Source: Acetobacteraceae bacterium
GTDB taxonomy: Bacteria; Pseudomonadota; Alphaproteobacteria; Acetobacterales; Acetobacteraceae
Reading direction: 5' to 3'
NCBI GenBank assembly: GCA_947475475.1
Contig: CANJOG010000130.1
Location: 1 to 6,191, forward strand
Length of the DNA stretch: 6,191 bases
Shown: positions 1 to 5,499 of the stretch, piece after piece
Position numbering within the stretch: position 1 is the first letter of the stretch
How the letters are laid out: each line of letters starts with the position of its first letter
Position numbers and translations under genes: made by a program
Notes under the pieces: model-generated
The model's input: the letters and a program-made list of their open reading frames with translations, nothing else
Database searches by the model: none
Told to the model about the DNA's origin: nothing

Positions 1-75
1 CGAAAGCTCATTATATTCGCCAATACCGTCGTCCAGAGGAACCAGCCTTGGCATGCACAGACCAGCGCCGCTTAA
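1..75 (+). CDS. Partial: C-terminal tail of an IS110-type transposase (5' end outside window)
   Basis: An uninterrupted frame runs from the window edge to a TAA at 73-75, giving 24 residues with the stretch RKLIIFANTVVQRNQPW. From memory of the family, IS110/IS1111 (DEDD plus serine) transposases often end with a pattern like M-R-K-L-hydrophobic-AN...R...PW, so this reads as the very end of such a transposase. Only the tail is visible, so neither the DEDD nor the catalytic Ser region can be tested. It converges on the glutathione reductase gene, with 8 bp between the stop codons. IS110 elements lack ordinary terminal inverted repeats, so the element end cannot be placed by eye; it should lie close to position 76-90. 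A short minus-strand frame from an ATG at 54 to the edge is a competing but weaker reading. Confidence 0.45.
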   Translation, partial: RKLIIFANTVVQRNQPWHAQTSAA

Positions 76-83
76 TGGTTGCG

Positions 84-1445
84 CTACGGGGTGGCGACTC
101 TTGTGCGGGTGCGGAGGGTCACGAACTCCTCCGCCGCGGTGGGGTGGATACCAACAGTGCGGTCGAAATCCTTCTTGGTCGCACCTGCGGTGATGGCAAC
201 GGCGATGCCCTGGATGATCTCGGGCGCGTCCTCGCCGATCATATGGGCGCCAACAACGCGCTGGCTGGCCTGGTCGACCACGAGTTTCATCATGGTGCGG
301 CGGGTGCGGCCGGAGATGGTGTGGCGCATCGGGGTGAAACGGGTGACGTAGATATCGGCCGGGCCGTGTTTCGCGGCCTGGGCTTCCGTGAGGCCGACGG
401 TGGAGAGCGGCGGCTGGCTGAACACGGCGCTTGGCACGGCGGCGAAGTTCCAGTCGCGTTCGGTGGGGCCATAGAGGCGGTCGGCAAGGATATGGCCCTC
501 GGCGATGGCGACGGGGGTGAGGTTGATGCGGTTGGTGACGTCGCCAATGGCGTAGATATGCTCCTGGGAGGTGGTGCTGTCCGCATCGACGGCGATGGCG
601 CCGCCTTCGATCAGGCTGACGCCGGCGCGGTCCAGATGCAGGCCGCGCGTATTGGGGCGGCGGCCGGTGGCGAAGAAGGCGAGGTCGGTCTCGATGACCG
701 CGCCATTCCCCAGGGTGACCCGGCGGGCGTCGCCATATGCGTCGATGCGGGTGAGCGTGGTGTTGGGGTGGAGCGTGACGCCCTGGGCGATCAGGGCCTC
801 GGTCATGGCTTCGCGCAAATCCTCGTCAAAGCCGCGCAGCGGGTGGGGCTGGCGGAAGACAAGGTCCACCTTGGCGCCAAGGCCGGTGAATATGCCGGCG
901 AATTCCACGGCAATGAAGCCGCCGCCATGGATCAGCACGCGGGGCGGGAGGCTGGGAAGGAAGAAGGCATCATCTGAGACGATGCCGAGATCCTCGCCGG
1001 GGATGCCGGGGCGTTCAGGGTGGCCGCCGGTGGCGATGACGATGCGCTCGGCGGTGATTTTCTGGCCGCCGACATCGAGCGTATTGGCATCCTCGAAACA
1101 GGCATGGGCGTCGAACACGGTGACGCCGGCGCCGGTGAGCAGCTTGCGGTAGATGCCCTCCAGCCGGTCGATCTCCTTGTTCTTCGCTGCGATCAGGGCG
1201 GCCCAGTCATGGGTGGGGCGGGCGGACTCCCAGCCGAAGCCGCGCGCGTCTTCCGCCAGCGCGCCATATTCGCTCGCCTGCATCAGCAGCTTCTTCGGCA
1301 CGCAGCCGACATTGACGCAGGTGCCGCCCCAGAAGCGCGCCTCGGCAATGCCGACGCGGGCGCCATGGCCTGCCGCGATGCGGGCGCAGCGGACGCCGCC
1401 GGAGCCGCCGCCAATGACGAAGAGATCGTAGTCGAATTTTGTCAC
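84..1445 (-). CDS. gor: Glutathione-disulfide reductase (NADPH, FAD)
   Basis: Reduces GSSG to two GSH with NADPH in the cytoplasm; it is a homodimeric FAD flavoprotein of the class I pyridine nucleotide-disulfide reductases. The N-terminal FAD Rossmann motif (YDLFVIGGGSGG) is followed by the redox-active disulfide motif CVNVGCVPKK (Cys43 and Cys48 from the GTG start). A second Rossmann motif (HGGGFIAVEFAG) leads to VFRQPHPLRGFD, whose two Arg fit the NADPH 2'-phosphate-binding pair of glutathione reductases. ATGRRPNT, AIGD and the C-terminal HPTAAEEF (active-site His-Glu of the partner subunit) complete the set, so the enzyme looks intact at about 453 residues. The start is uncertain: GTG at 1445 gives VTKFDYDLF, close to family N-termini, while an in-frame TTG at 1460 overlaps the dehydrogenase stop as TTGA. 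Neither has a strong Shine-Dalgarno. It is probably co-transcribed with the upstream dehydrogenase. No terminator is visible after the TAG at 84-86. Confidence 0.93.
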   Translation of the reverse strand: MTKFDYDLFVIGGGSGGVRCARIAAGHGARVGIAEARFWGGTCVNVGCVPKKLLMQASEYGALAEDARGFGWESARPTHDWAALIAAKNKEIDRLEGIYRKLLTGAGVTVFDAHACFEDANTLDVGGQKITAERIVIATGGHPERPGIPGEDLGIVSDDAFFLPSLPPRVLIHGGGFIAVEFAGIFTGLGAKVDLVFRQPHPLRGFDEDLREAMTEALIAQGVTLHPNTTLTRIDAYGDARRVTLGNGAVIETDLAFFATGRRPNTRGLHLDRAGVSLIEGGAIAVDADSTTSQEHIYAIGDVTNRINLTPVAIAEGHILADRLYGPTERDWNFAAVPSAVFSQPPLSTVGLTEAQAAKHGPADIYVTRFTPMRHTISGRTRRTMMKLVVDQASQRVVGAHMIGEDAPEIIQGIAVAITAGATKKDFDRTVGIHPTAAEEFVTLRTRTRVATP

Positions 1446-1456
1446 GTGTGCAGCTT

Positions 1457-2935
1457 TCAATGACCGATGCCGCCGATGGCGAGATATTTCACTTCGAGAT
1501 ATTCGTCGATGCCGAATTTGGAACCTTCGCGGCCCATGCCTGAGGCTTTCATGCCGCCAAAGGGGGCGACTTCGGTGGAGATGATGCCCTCATTGATGCC
1601 GATCATGCCGTATTCCAACGCTTCGGCGACGCGGAAGATGCGGCCGATATCGCGGGCATAGAAATAGGCGGCCAGGCCGAATTCGGTGTCATTGGCGAGA
1701 CGGATGGCCTCGGCCTCGGTACTGAAGCGGAAGACCGGGGCGACGGGGCCGAAGGTTTCCTCGCGGAAGATGTCGGCGCTGGCGGGCACATTGCCGAGAA
1801 TGGTGGGCTCGAAGAAATTGCCGCCGAGGGCGTGGCGTTTGCCGCCGGCCGCCAGCGTGGCGCCACGGGTGAGTGCGTCGGCGATATGGGCTTCGACTTT
1901 TTCCACGGCGTCCTGGTTGATCAGCGGCCCCTGGGTGACGCCGGGGTCCATGCCATTGCCGACCTTCAAGGCCGCCACGGCGATCTTGAGCTTTTCGACG
2001 AAGGCGTCATGGACGGAGTCCTGCACCAGGAAGCGGTTGGTGCAGACACAGGTCTGGCCGGTATTGCGGTATTTGCTGGCGATGGCGCCGATGACGGCGG
2101 CATCGAGATCGGCATCCTCGAAGACGATGAAGGGCGCGTTGCCGCCGAGTTCCATCGAGGTGCGCTTGATGGTGGCGGCGCATTGGGCGAGCAGTTTGGC
2201 GCCGACCTCGGTGCTGCCGGTGAAGCTGAGTTTGCGCACAATGGGGTTGGAGGTGATCTCGCCGCCGAGTTCGCTGGCCGGGCCGGTGATGACATTGCAG
2301 ACGCCGGCGGGCAGGCCGGCGCGTTCGGCGAGCACGGCGAGTGCGAGGGCGGAGAAGGGGGTCTGGCTGGCGGGGCGGATGACGCCGGTGCAGCCCGCGG
2401 CCCAGCCTGGCCCGGCCTTGCGGGTGATCATGGCGGCGGGGAAGTTCCAGGGCGTGATGGCGGCAAAGACGCCGATCGGCTCCTTCTGGACGATGATGCG
2501 TCGGCCGGGCGCGTTTTGCGGAATGGTGTCGCCGTAGATGCGCTTGGCCTCTTCGCCGAACCATTCGATGAAGCTGGCGGCATAGGCGATTTCGCCGCGG
2601 GATTCGGCAAGCGGCTTGCCCTGCTCGGCGGTCATGATGGCGGCGAGGTCGTCGGTATTGGTGAGCATCAGGTCGGCGAGGCGGCGGAGGATGGCGGCGC
2701 GCTCCTTGGCCAGCATGGCGCGCCAGGCCGGCTGGGCGGCGGCGGCGGCTTCGATGGCGCGGCGGGTTTCGGCGGCCGATATGGAGGGGACGTGGCCGAC
2801 CAGCGCGCCCGTGGCGGGGTTGCGGATGGCGATGGTGCGGCCTGATTCGGCCTGGACCCAGGCGCCGCCGATGTAATTGGCCTGGCGCAGCAAAGTGGGG
2901 TCCTTCAGGGACAAGCTGGTCTGGATATCCGCCAT
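1457..2935 (-). CDS. gabD: NAD(P)-dependent succinate-semialdehyde dehydrogenase (GabD-like)
   Basis: Oxidises succinate semialdehyde to succinate with NAD(P)+, the last step of the GABA shunt; cytoplasmic aldehyde dehydrogenase superfamily, 492 residues against about 482 for E. coli GabD. Visible in order: oxyanion/cofactor motif TPWNFP (161-166), Rossmann FTGSTEVG (238-245), catalytic Glu262 in MELGGN, catalytic Cys296 in GQTCVC, Glu393 in EETFGPV, and the C-terminal IISTEVAPFGG...GREGSKFGI region typical of GabD. Arg290 just before the Cys loop and Ser453 match substrate-carboxylate contacts known in this subfamily. One oddity is Arg187 (VIRPAS) where these enzymes nearly always have the Lys of KPA/KPS, next to Gly-Trp (177-178) where GabD usually has Ala-Leu. 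The ATG has a GGAG 8 bases upstream. No gabT or GABA transporter is in the window, so the physiological aldehyde could differ. It immediately precedes gor on the same strand. Confidence 0.9.
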   Translation of the reverse strand: MADIQTSLSLKDPTLLRQANYIGGAWVQAESGRTIAIRNPATGALVGHVPSISAAETRRAIEAAAAAQPAWRAMLAKERAAILRRLADLMLTNTDDLAAIMTAEQGKPLAESRGEIAYAASFIEWFGEEAKRIYGDTIPQNAPGRRIIVQKEPIGVFAAITPWNFPAAMITRKAGPGWAAGCTGVIRPASQTPFSALALAVLAERAGLPAGVCNVITGPASELGGEITSNPIVRKLSFTGSTEVGAKLLAQCAATIKRTSMELGGNAPFIVFEDADLDAAVIGAIASKYRNTGQTCVCTNRFLVQDSVHDAFVEKLKIAVAALKVGNGMDPGVTQGPLINQDAVEKVEAHIADALTRGATLAAGGKRHALGGNFFEPTILGNVPASADIFREETFGPVAPVFRFSTEAEAIRLANDTEFGLAAYFYARDIGRIFRVAEALEYGMIGINEGIISTEVAPFGGMKASGMGREGSKFGIDEYLEVKYLAIGGIGH

Positions 2936-3008
2936 GGTCGGTCTCCGCGCGTGTTGGCGCGAAGATGGGGCGGATCGGGCTGGTTGGCCAGAGCGGCGGT
3001 GGGGATGG

Positions 3009-3041
3009 CTCCCGAGCCGTGCCTGGATGGCTGCCCGGGAG
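3009..3041 (-). other. Candidate RNA hairpin in the rubredoxin-gabD gap
   Basis: CTCCCGGGC and GCTCGGGAG, read on the minus strand, form a 9-bp stem with one G-U wobble and a 15-nt loop. Read on the plus strand the same site would have an A-C mismatch, so the structure fits minus-strand RNA better. It sits in the 153-bp gap (2936-3088) between the rubredoxin stop and the gabD start. No U-run follows, so it is not a classical intrinsic terminator. It could act as an mRNA-processing or attenuation hairpin, or be chance in GC-rich DNA. I see no clear promoter or other element in the rest of the gap. Confidence 0.25.
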
Positions 3042-3088
3042 ACTGTCTCAGATTGTAGGAGGCGTGATCTGGGGTTTTGCCTGCTGGA

Positions 3089-3262
3089 TCAGGCGGAAGC
3101 GATTTCATGCATCTCGAAATCCTCCTTGGACACGCCGCAATCAGGGCAGGCCCAATCCTCGGGGATGTCTTCCCAGCGCGTGCCGGGGGCGATGCCATCC
3201 TCGGGGAGGCCGCGGGACTCGTCGTAGATGAAGTTGCAGACGATGCACTGCCAGATTTTCAT
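3089..3262 (-). CDS. Rubredoxin
   Basis: A 57-residue one-electron carrier with a single Fe(Cys)4 site, cytoplasmic. Both knuckles are present: CIVC (Cys6, Cys9) followed by NFIYDE, and CPDCG (Cys39, Cys42) followed by the usual K..F ending. The middle section GIAPGTRWEDIPEDW is the signature GT-x-(F/W)-x-D-(I/L)-P-x-x-W of the family. The length is normal for a free-standing rubredoxin. The ATG at 3262 has AGGAGA about 8 bases upstream, a strong ribosome site. It begins 24 bp after the rubrerythrin stop on the same strand, so the two are almost certainly one transcript and rubredoxin is the likely electron donor to rubrerythrin. The gene could be missed by annotation that uses a 60-codon cutoff. 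Confidence 0.95.
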   Translation of the reverse strand: MKIWQCIVCNFIYDESRGLPEDGIAPGTRWEDIPEDWACPDCGVSKEDFEMHEIASA

Positions 3263-3286
3263 GTGGGTTCTCCTGTTGGGCGCGGT

Positions 3287-3757
3287 TCAGGCGATGTTGG
3301 CCAGGGCGGCGCGATAGGCGTTGGCATGGCGTTCCTCGACCTTGGCGAGGGCGGCGAAACGCTTGCCGGCGGAGGCGAGCAGGGCGGCGAAGCGGGCGGC
3401 GTGGTCACGGGATTCGGCGATCTGCCCGTCGATTTCGGCGATTGCGGCGGCATCGCCATCGGCAAGCGCCTGGGCGCGGAAGGCGGGATACATTTCGGTG
3501 TATTCATAGGTCTCGCCGTCGATGGCGAGTTGCAGGGCCTTTGCCGGGGTGAGGTTGGCGTCGGCGAAGAGCAGGTCGAGATGGCTGAAGGCGTGCTGGA
3601 CTTCCTGGGCGGCGGTTTCCTCGAAGATGCGCGCGGTGGCCTCATCGCCGGCGGCGCGGGCGAGGCGGGCGAAGTACCGGTATTTGATATGGGCGGTGGA
3701 CTCACCGGCCAGCGCTGCGTGCAGGTTTTGGATGGTCTTGATCTCGGGACGGGACAT
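3287..3757 (-). CDS. Rubrerythrin, diiron domain only (no C-terminal rubredoxin domain)
   Basis: A ferritin-like diiron protein of 156 residues; rubrerythrins reduce hydrogen peroxide to water with electrons from rubredoxin. Likely iron ligands are Glu19 in the first helix (LAGESTAHIKYRYFA), Glu52/His55 (QEVQHAFSH), Glu85 and Glu88 (YEYTEMYP), and a fourth-helix E-x-x-H at 141-144 (VEERHANAY). A second similar segment, AESRDHAARF at 114-123, lies between TEMYP and that last helix, so the C-terminal half has about 25 more residues than short rubrerythrins I can recall. The C-terminal CxxC...CxxC domain of classical rubrerythrin is absent and is replaced by the separate rubredoxin gene downstream. 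The ATG at 3757 has GAGAGG about 8 bases upstream; the frame is open further 5' but without family similarity. It is the first gene of the minus-strand cluster and divergent from the cyclotransferase gene. Confidence 0.92.
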   Translation of the reverse strand: MSRPEIKTIQNLHAALAGESTAHIKYRYFARLARAAGDEATARIFEETAAQEVQHAFSHLDLLFADANLTPAKALQLAIDGETYEYTEMYPAFRAQALADGDAAAIAEIDGQIAESRDHAARFAALLASAGKRFAALAKVEERHANAYRAALANIA

Positions 3758-3835
3758 GGTGGGTTCCTCTCTCTGGGCGGCTGGGGTGGTTCGGTGGAGA
3801 GGGAGATAGAGTTGGGCGCTCGATTGGTAAAATGA

Positions 3836-3864
3836 GTTATATTGGTTGCTATGATCGATAAAAA
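3836..3864 (-). promoter_or_regulatory. Candidate sigma70-like promoter for the rubrerythrin-rubredoxin unit
   Basis: On the minus strand TATAAC (3841 to 3836, five of six matches to the -10 consensus) is preceded after 17 bases by TTTTTA (3864 to 3859, three of six matches to -35). This would give a leader of about 70 nt before the rubrerythrin ATG. The site lies in a short AT-rich island inside an otherwise GC-rich window and overlaps the start of the divergent gene. Two ATTGGT copies (3823-3828 and 3841-3846) flank the -10 region, 18 bp apart. No recognisable Fur, OxyR or PerR site was found by eye. Confidence 0.3.
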
Positions 3865-4315
3865 CGATTTCGAGGGACCGGCAGGGGGAGCGGGCGAGTA
3901 TCTTGCTGCCTATGGCACGCTGATGTCTGGCCAGGCGAACCCGGTTGATCCTGCGGTGCTGGCGCGGATGCGGCGGTGCGGGATGTGCCTGATTTCGGGG
4001 GCGCTCTATGTGGTGGATGCGGTGCCGCCCTATCCGGCGCTGGTGATGGCGCCGGAGGGCGGAATGGTGCGGGGCGAGTTGTTCCGGCTTGAAGAGGGTG
4101 CGGCGGATATTCTGGCGGTGCTCGATGACTATGAGGCGTTCGATCCGGCTGATCCCGCCGGGTCGGATTATGTGCGGCAGGCGATTTCCGTGGTGCAGCC
4201 GGGGGGCGAGGGGGCGGTGGCCTGGGTTTATGTGTTCAACCACGATCCGGTGCGGCTCGGTCTGGCGAGGATCGTGGATGGGGATTGGGTGGCTTATCGC
4301 GCCGGAGTGGACTGA
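3851..4315 (+). CDS. Gamma-glutamylcyclotransferase / AIG2-like family protein
   Basis: Members of this fold convert gamma-glutamyl amino acids or gamma-glutamylamines to 5-oxoproline plus the free amine, in the cytoplasm. The signature AAYGTLMSGQAN (19-30) forms the substrate-binding loop, and the catalytic Glu expected in D-x-YE is Glu95 in LDDYEAFDP. GELFRL (75-80) and AWVYVFN (124-130) match conserved core strands, and the C-terminal DGDW is also typical. The 154-residue length is normal; the roughly 16 residues before the first strand form an acidic, Gly-rich extension. The ATG at 3851 is preferred over an in-frame TTG at 3842. Neither has a Shine-Dalgarno, and TATATT lies 7 bases before the ATG, which would fit a leaderless mRNA. 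It is divergent from rubrerythrin. The exact substrate (glutathione breakdown product, gamma-glutamylamine or other) cannot be told from sequence. Confidence 0.82.
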   Translation: MIDKNDFEGPAGGAGEYLAAYGTLMSGQANPVDPAVLARMRRCGMCLISGALYVVDAVPPYPALVMAPEGGMVRGELFRLEEGAADILAVLDDYEAFDPADPAGSDYVRQAISVVQPGGEGAVAWVYVFNHDPVRLGLARIVDGDWVAYRAGVD

Positions 4316-4355
4316 GGCTGAGGCGGGCGCCACACTGCGCATCAGATCGTCCCGG

Positions 4356-4370
4356 CCGGGAGAGTCCCGG
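4356..4370 (+). other. Small GC hairpin between the cyclotransferase and AhpD-like genes
   Basis: CCGGGA and TCCCGG form a perfect 6-bp stem around a GAG loop, and it overlaps the palindrome CCCGGCCGGG (4351-4360). It lies 40 bp after the cyclotransferase stop. No T-run follows, so it is at most a weak terminator or a pausing hairpin. The rest of the 85-bp gap holds only the downstream ribosome site. Confidence 0.2.
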
Positions 4371-4400
4371 GTTGAGAGATAATCGGATGGGAGAGGGATC

Positions 4401-5318
4401 ATGGCCGGGCCTGGGAAGACTCTACCGAAGGAGCAGGACCTTGGTGTTGACTGGCGAACGCCAGGCGGGCTGAGCGAGCGTGAGGCGGCGCTGATCCGCG
4501 ACTGGTACAGCACCAATCATGGCGAGGGCGATCTGTCGGTCGTGCAATTCGTCGGCTTCTGGCTCCAGAACGGGTCCGAGCCGATGAAGCGTTGGCGGCG
4601 GATGGCGGAATCCTCGATGAGCGATGGATTTTCCGCGCCCTCCGTGCCGGTTGTCCTGTTCCTGCATACATATGCGGTGCTCGGCTGGCAGGATGGGGCG
4701 CTGTACGAGACGATCTCGGCGCTGAAATGGGGTGTGACGCGCACGCAGGTTCTGGAGATCCTTGGTCTCGCCTTCATCCATGCCGGGCCGATGGGGATCG
4801 GCAACATCGCGCCCGGCTGCGACCGGATTATTCGGGAGTGGGATGGCAAGGCGGATGCGGTTGCGCGCATCTGGCCGGATGGGTGGGAGGCCGATGCGCA
4901 GGCCTTTCGTGCTGGGCTGGATTTTTCGCAATCCGGTATGACGGCGGCGGAGGTGGCGAGGCTGTCGGACTGGTATCGCGATCATCAGGGTGAGGTGCCG
5001 AGTTATGTCGGGTTTCTCGCCACCACCAAGCCGGAATTACTGAAGGCCTTCCGTCAGCGCTACGAGACCACGATTGGCGAGATGCCGAAGCAGCTCGTGC
5101 CGCTGTTGATCTTTCACGCTGCGGCGATGCTCGGCAAGGCCGGCGCCATGCGGCGGGCGGCGTATCAAGCGCGGAAATATGGCGTGCGGCGGTCCGAGAT
5201 TATTTGCACGGCGTCATTGGCGGCGCTGTATGCGGGCGATCTGGGGATGGAGGCGATTGCTGATGTGCTGATGCCGTTGCTGGCGGATTGGGAGGGCGGC
5301 GGAGGAGATCCATTCTGA
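4401..5318 (+). CDS. Double AhpD / carboxymuconolactone decarboxylase-like protein lacking CxxC
   Basis: A 305-residue protein of two related halves. Half 1 (about 24-136) begins LSEREAALIRDWYSTNHGE and contains PVVLFLHTYAVLGWQDGAL...WGVTRTQVLEIL...FIHAGPMGI. Half 2 (about 180-290) begins MTAAEVARLSDWYRDHQGE and contains LVPLLIFHAAAMLGKAGAM...YGVRRSEIICT...ALYAGDLGM. The pattern of P-hydrophobic helix, a variable helix, G-V-x-R-x-E/Q-hydrophobic and a terminal G..GM is that of the all-helical AhpD/carboxymuconolactone decarboxylase fold. The redox motif E-x7-CxxCxxxH of AhpD-type enzymes is missing from both halves; the only cysteines (140 and 269) are isolated. Peroxidase-adaptor activity of the AhpD kind is therefore unlikely, and a decarboxylase-like, other enzymatic, or structural role remains open. 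There is no signal peptide or membrane segment. The ATG follows GGGAGAGGG. It lies downstream of the cyclotransferase gene by 85 bp and may be co-transcribed with it. The fold call comes from pattern matching. Confidence 0.72.
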   Translation: MAGPGKTLPKEQDLGVDWRTPGGLSEREAALIRDWYSTNHGEGDLSVVQFVGFWLQNGSEPMKRWRRMAESSMSDGFSAPSVPVVLFLHTYAVLGWQDGALYETISALKWGVTRTQVLEILGLAFIHAGPMGIGNIAPGCDRIIREWDGKADAVARIWPDGWEADAQAFRAGLDFSQSGMTAAEVARLSDWYRDHQGEVPSYVGFLATTKPELLKAFRQRYETTIGEMPKQLVPLLIFHAAAMLGKAGAMRRAAYQARKYGVRRSEIICTASLAALYAGDLGMEAIADVLMPLLADWEGGGGDPF

Positions 5319-5346
5319 GCGTGCCATATCATCACGGGGCCGGCAC

Positions 5347-5499
5347 ATGAGCGATTGGGGCCTGCCGCAATTTTCCGCAGGAGCGGTAGAATGCCCTCGG
5401 CATTGTACCCAAGAGTTTCCGCTGGCGAATACGCCTTTTCCGACAGTGGGCGTCATCGCGGTGGGTGGGAAGCTCGCGACAGTGCGCGCGACTGAGTGA
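5347..5499 (+). CDS. Possible 50-residue protein, unknown function
   Basis: The frame runs from an ATG 28 bp after the AhpD-like stop to the TGA at 5497-5499. The product starts MSDWGLPQFSAGAVECPRHC, includes one Cys-x3-Cys pair (residues 16 and 20) and ends in a hydrophobic strand-like stretch, VGVIAVGGKLATVRATE. The ribosome site is weak (GGGG about 9 bases upstream). Its stop overlaps the GTG start of the next gene as GTGA, a layout typical of translational coupling and the main argument that it is real. Base composition is less GC-rich at third positions than in gor or gabD. I recognise no family; it could be spurious. A minus-strand frame over the same bases looks worse. Confidence 0.3.
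   Translation: MSDWGLPQFSAGAVECPRHCTQEFPLANTPFPTVGVIAVGGKLATVRATE
5390..5404. other. Perfect 6-bp inverted repeat with a 3-nt loop
   Basis: AATGCC-CTC-GGCATT would form a compact hairpin about 70 bp after the AhpD-like stop. No T-run follows on either strand. If the 50-residue frame is not real this could be part of its transcript's 3' end. A weaker CCTGC/GCAGG repeat lies just upstream (5361-5381). Confidence 0.2.

Noticed and set aside
1..54. Minus-strand frame from ATG at 54 running off the left edge
   Set aside because: Only 18 codons, weak ribosome site, and the opposite-strand reading matches a known transposase-tail pattern better.
48..977. Plus-strand open frame of 309 codons opposite gor
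   Set aside because: It is antisense to a complete glutathione reductase with all motifs. Its Gly/Ala/Asp-rich composition is what GC-biased codons give on the opposite strand.
1832..2845. Plus-strand open frame of 337 codons opposite gabD
   Set aside because: Same explanation: low-complexity Gly-Ala product, no ribosome site, and it lies across an intact aldehyde dehydrogenase.
3077..3835. Plus-strand open frame of 252 codons opposite rubredoxin and rubrerythrin
   Set aside because: It covers two well-supported minus-strand genes and their spacer; its product is Gly-rich without family features.
3287..4516. 409-codon minus-strand frame that would extend rubrerythrin upstream
   Set aside because: The added 253 residues run through the promoter region and antisense to the cyclotransferase, are Arg/His/Pro-rich and resemble no domain; the family N-terminus MSRPEIKTIQNL has its own ribosome site.
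4422..4985. Minus-strand 187-codon frame opposite the AhpD-like gene
   Set aside because: Arg/Pro/His-rich shadow of a plus-strand gene with clear internal repeats and a good ribosome site.
5361..5381. CCTGC/GCAGG inverted repeat around AATTTT
   Set aside because: A 5-bp stem with an 11-nt loop is expected by chance in GC-rich sequence and has no T-run on the outer side.
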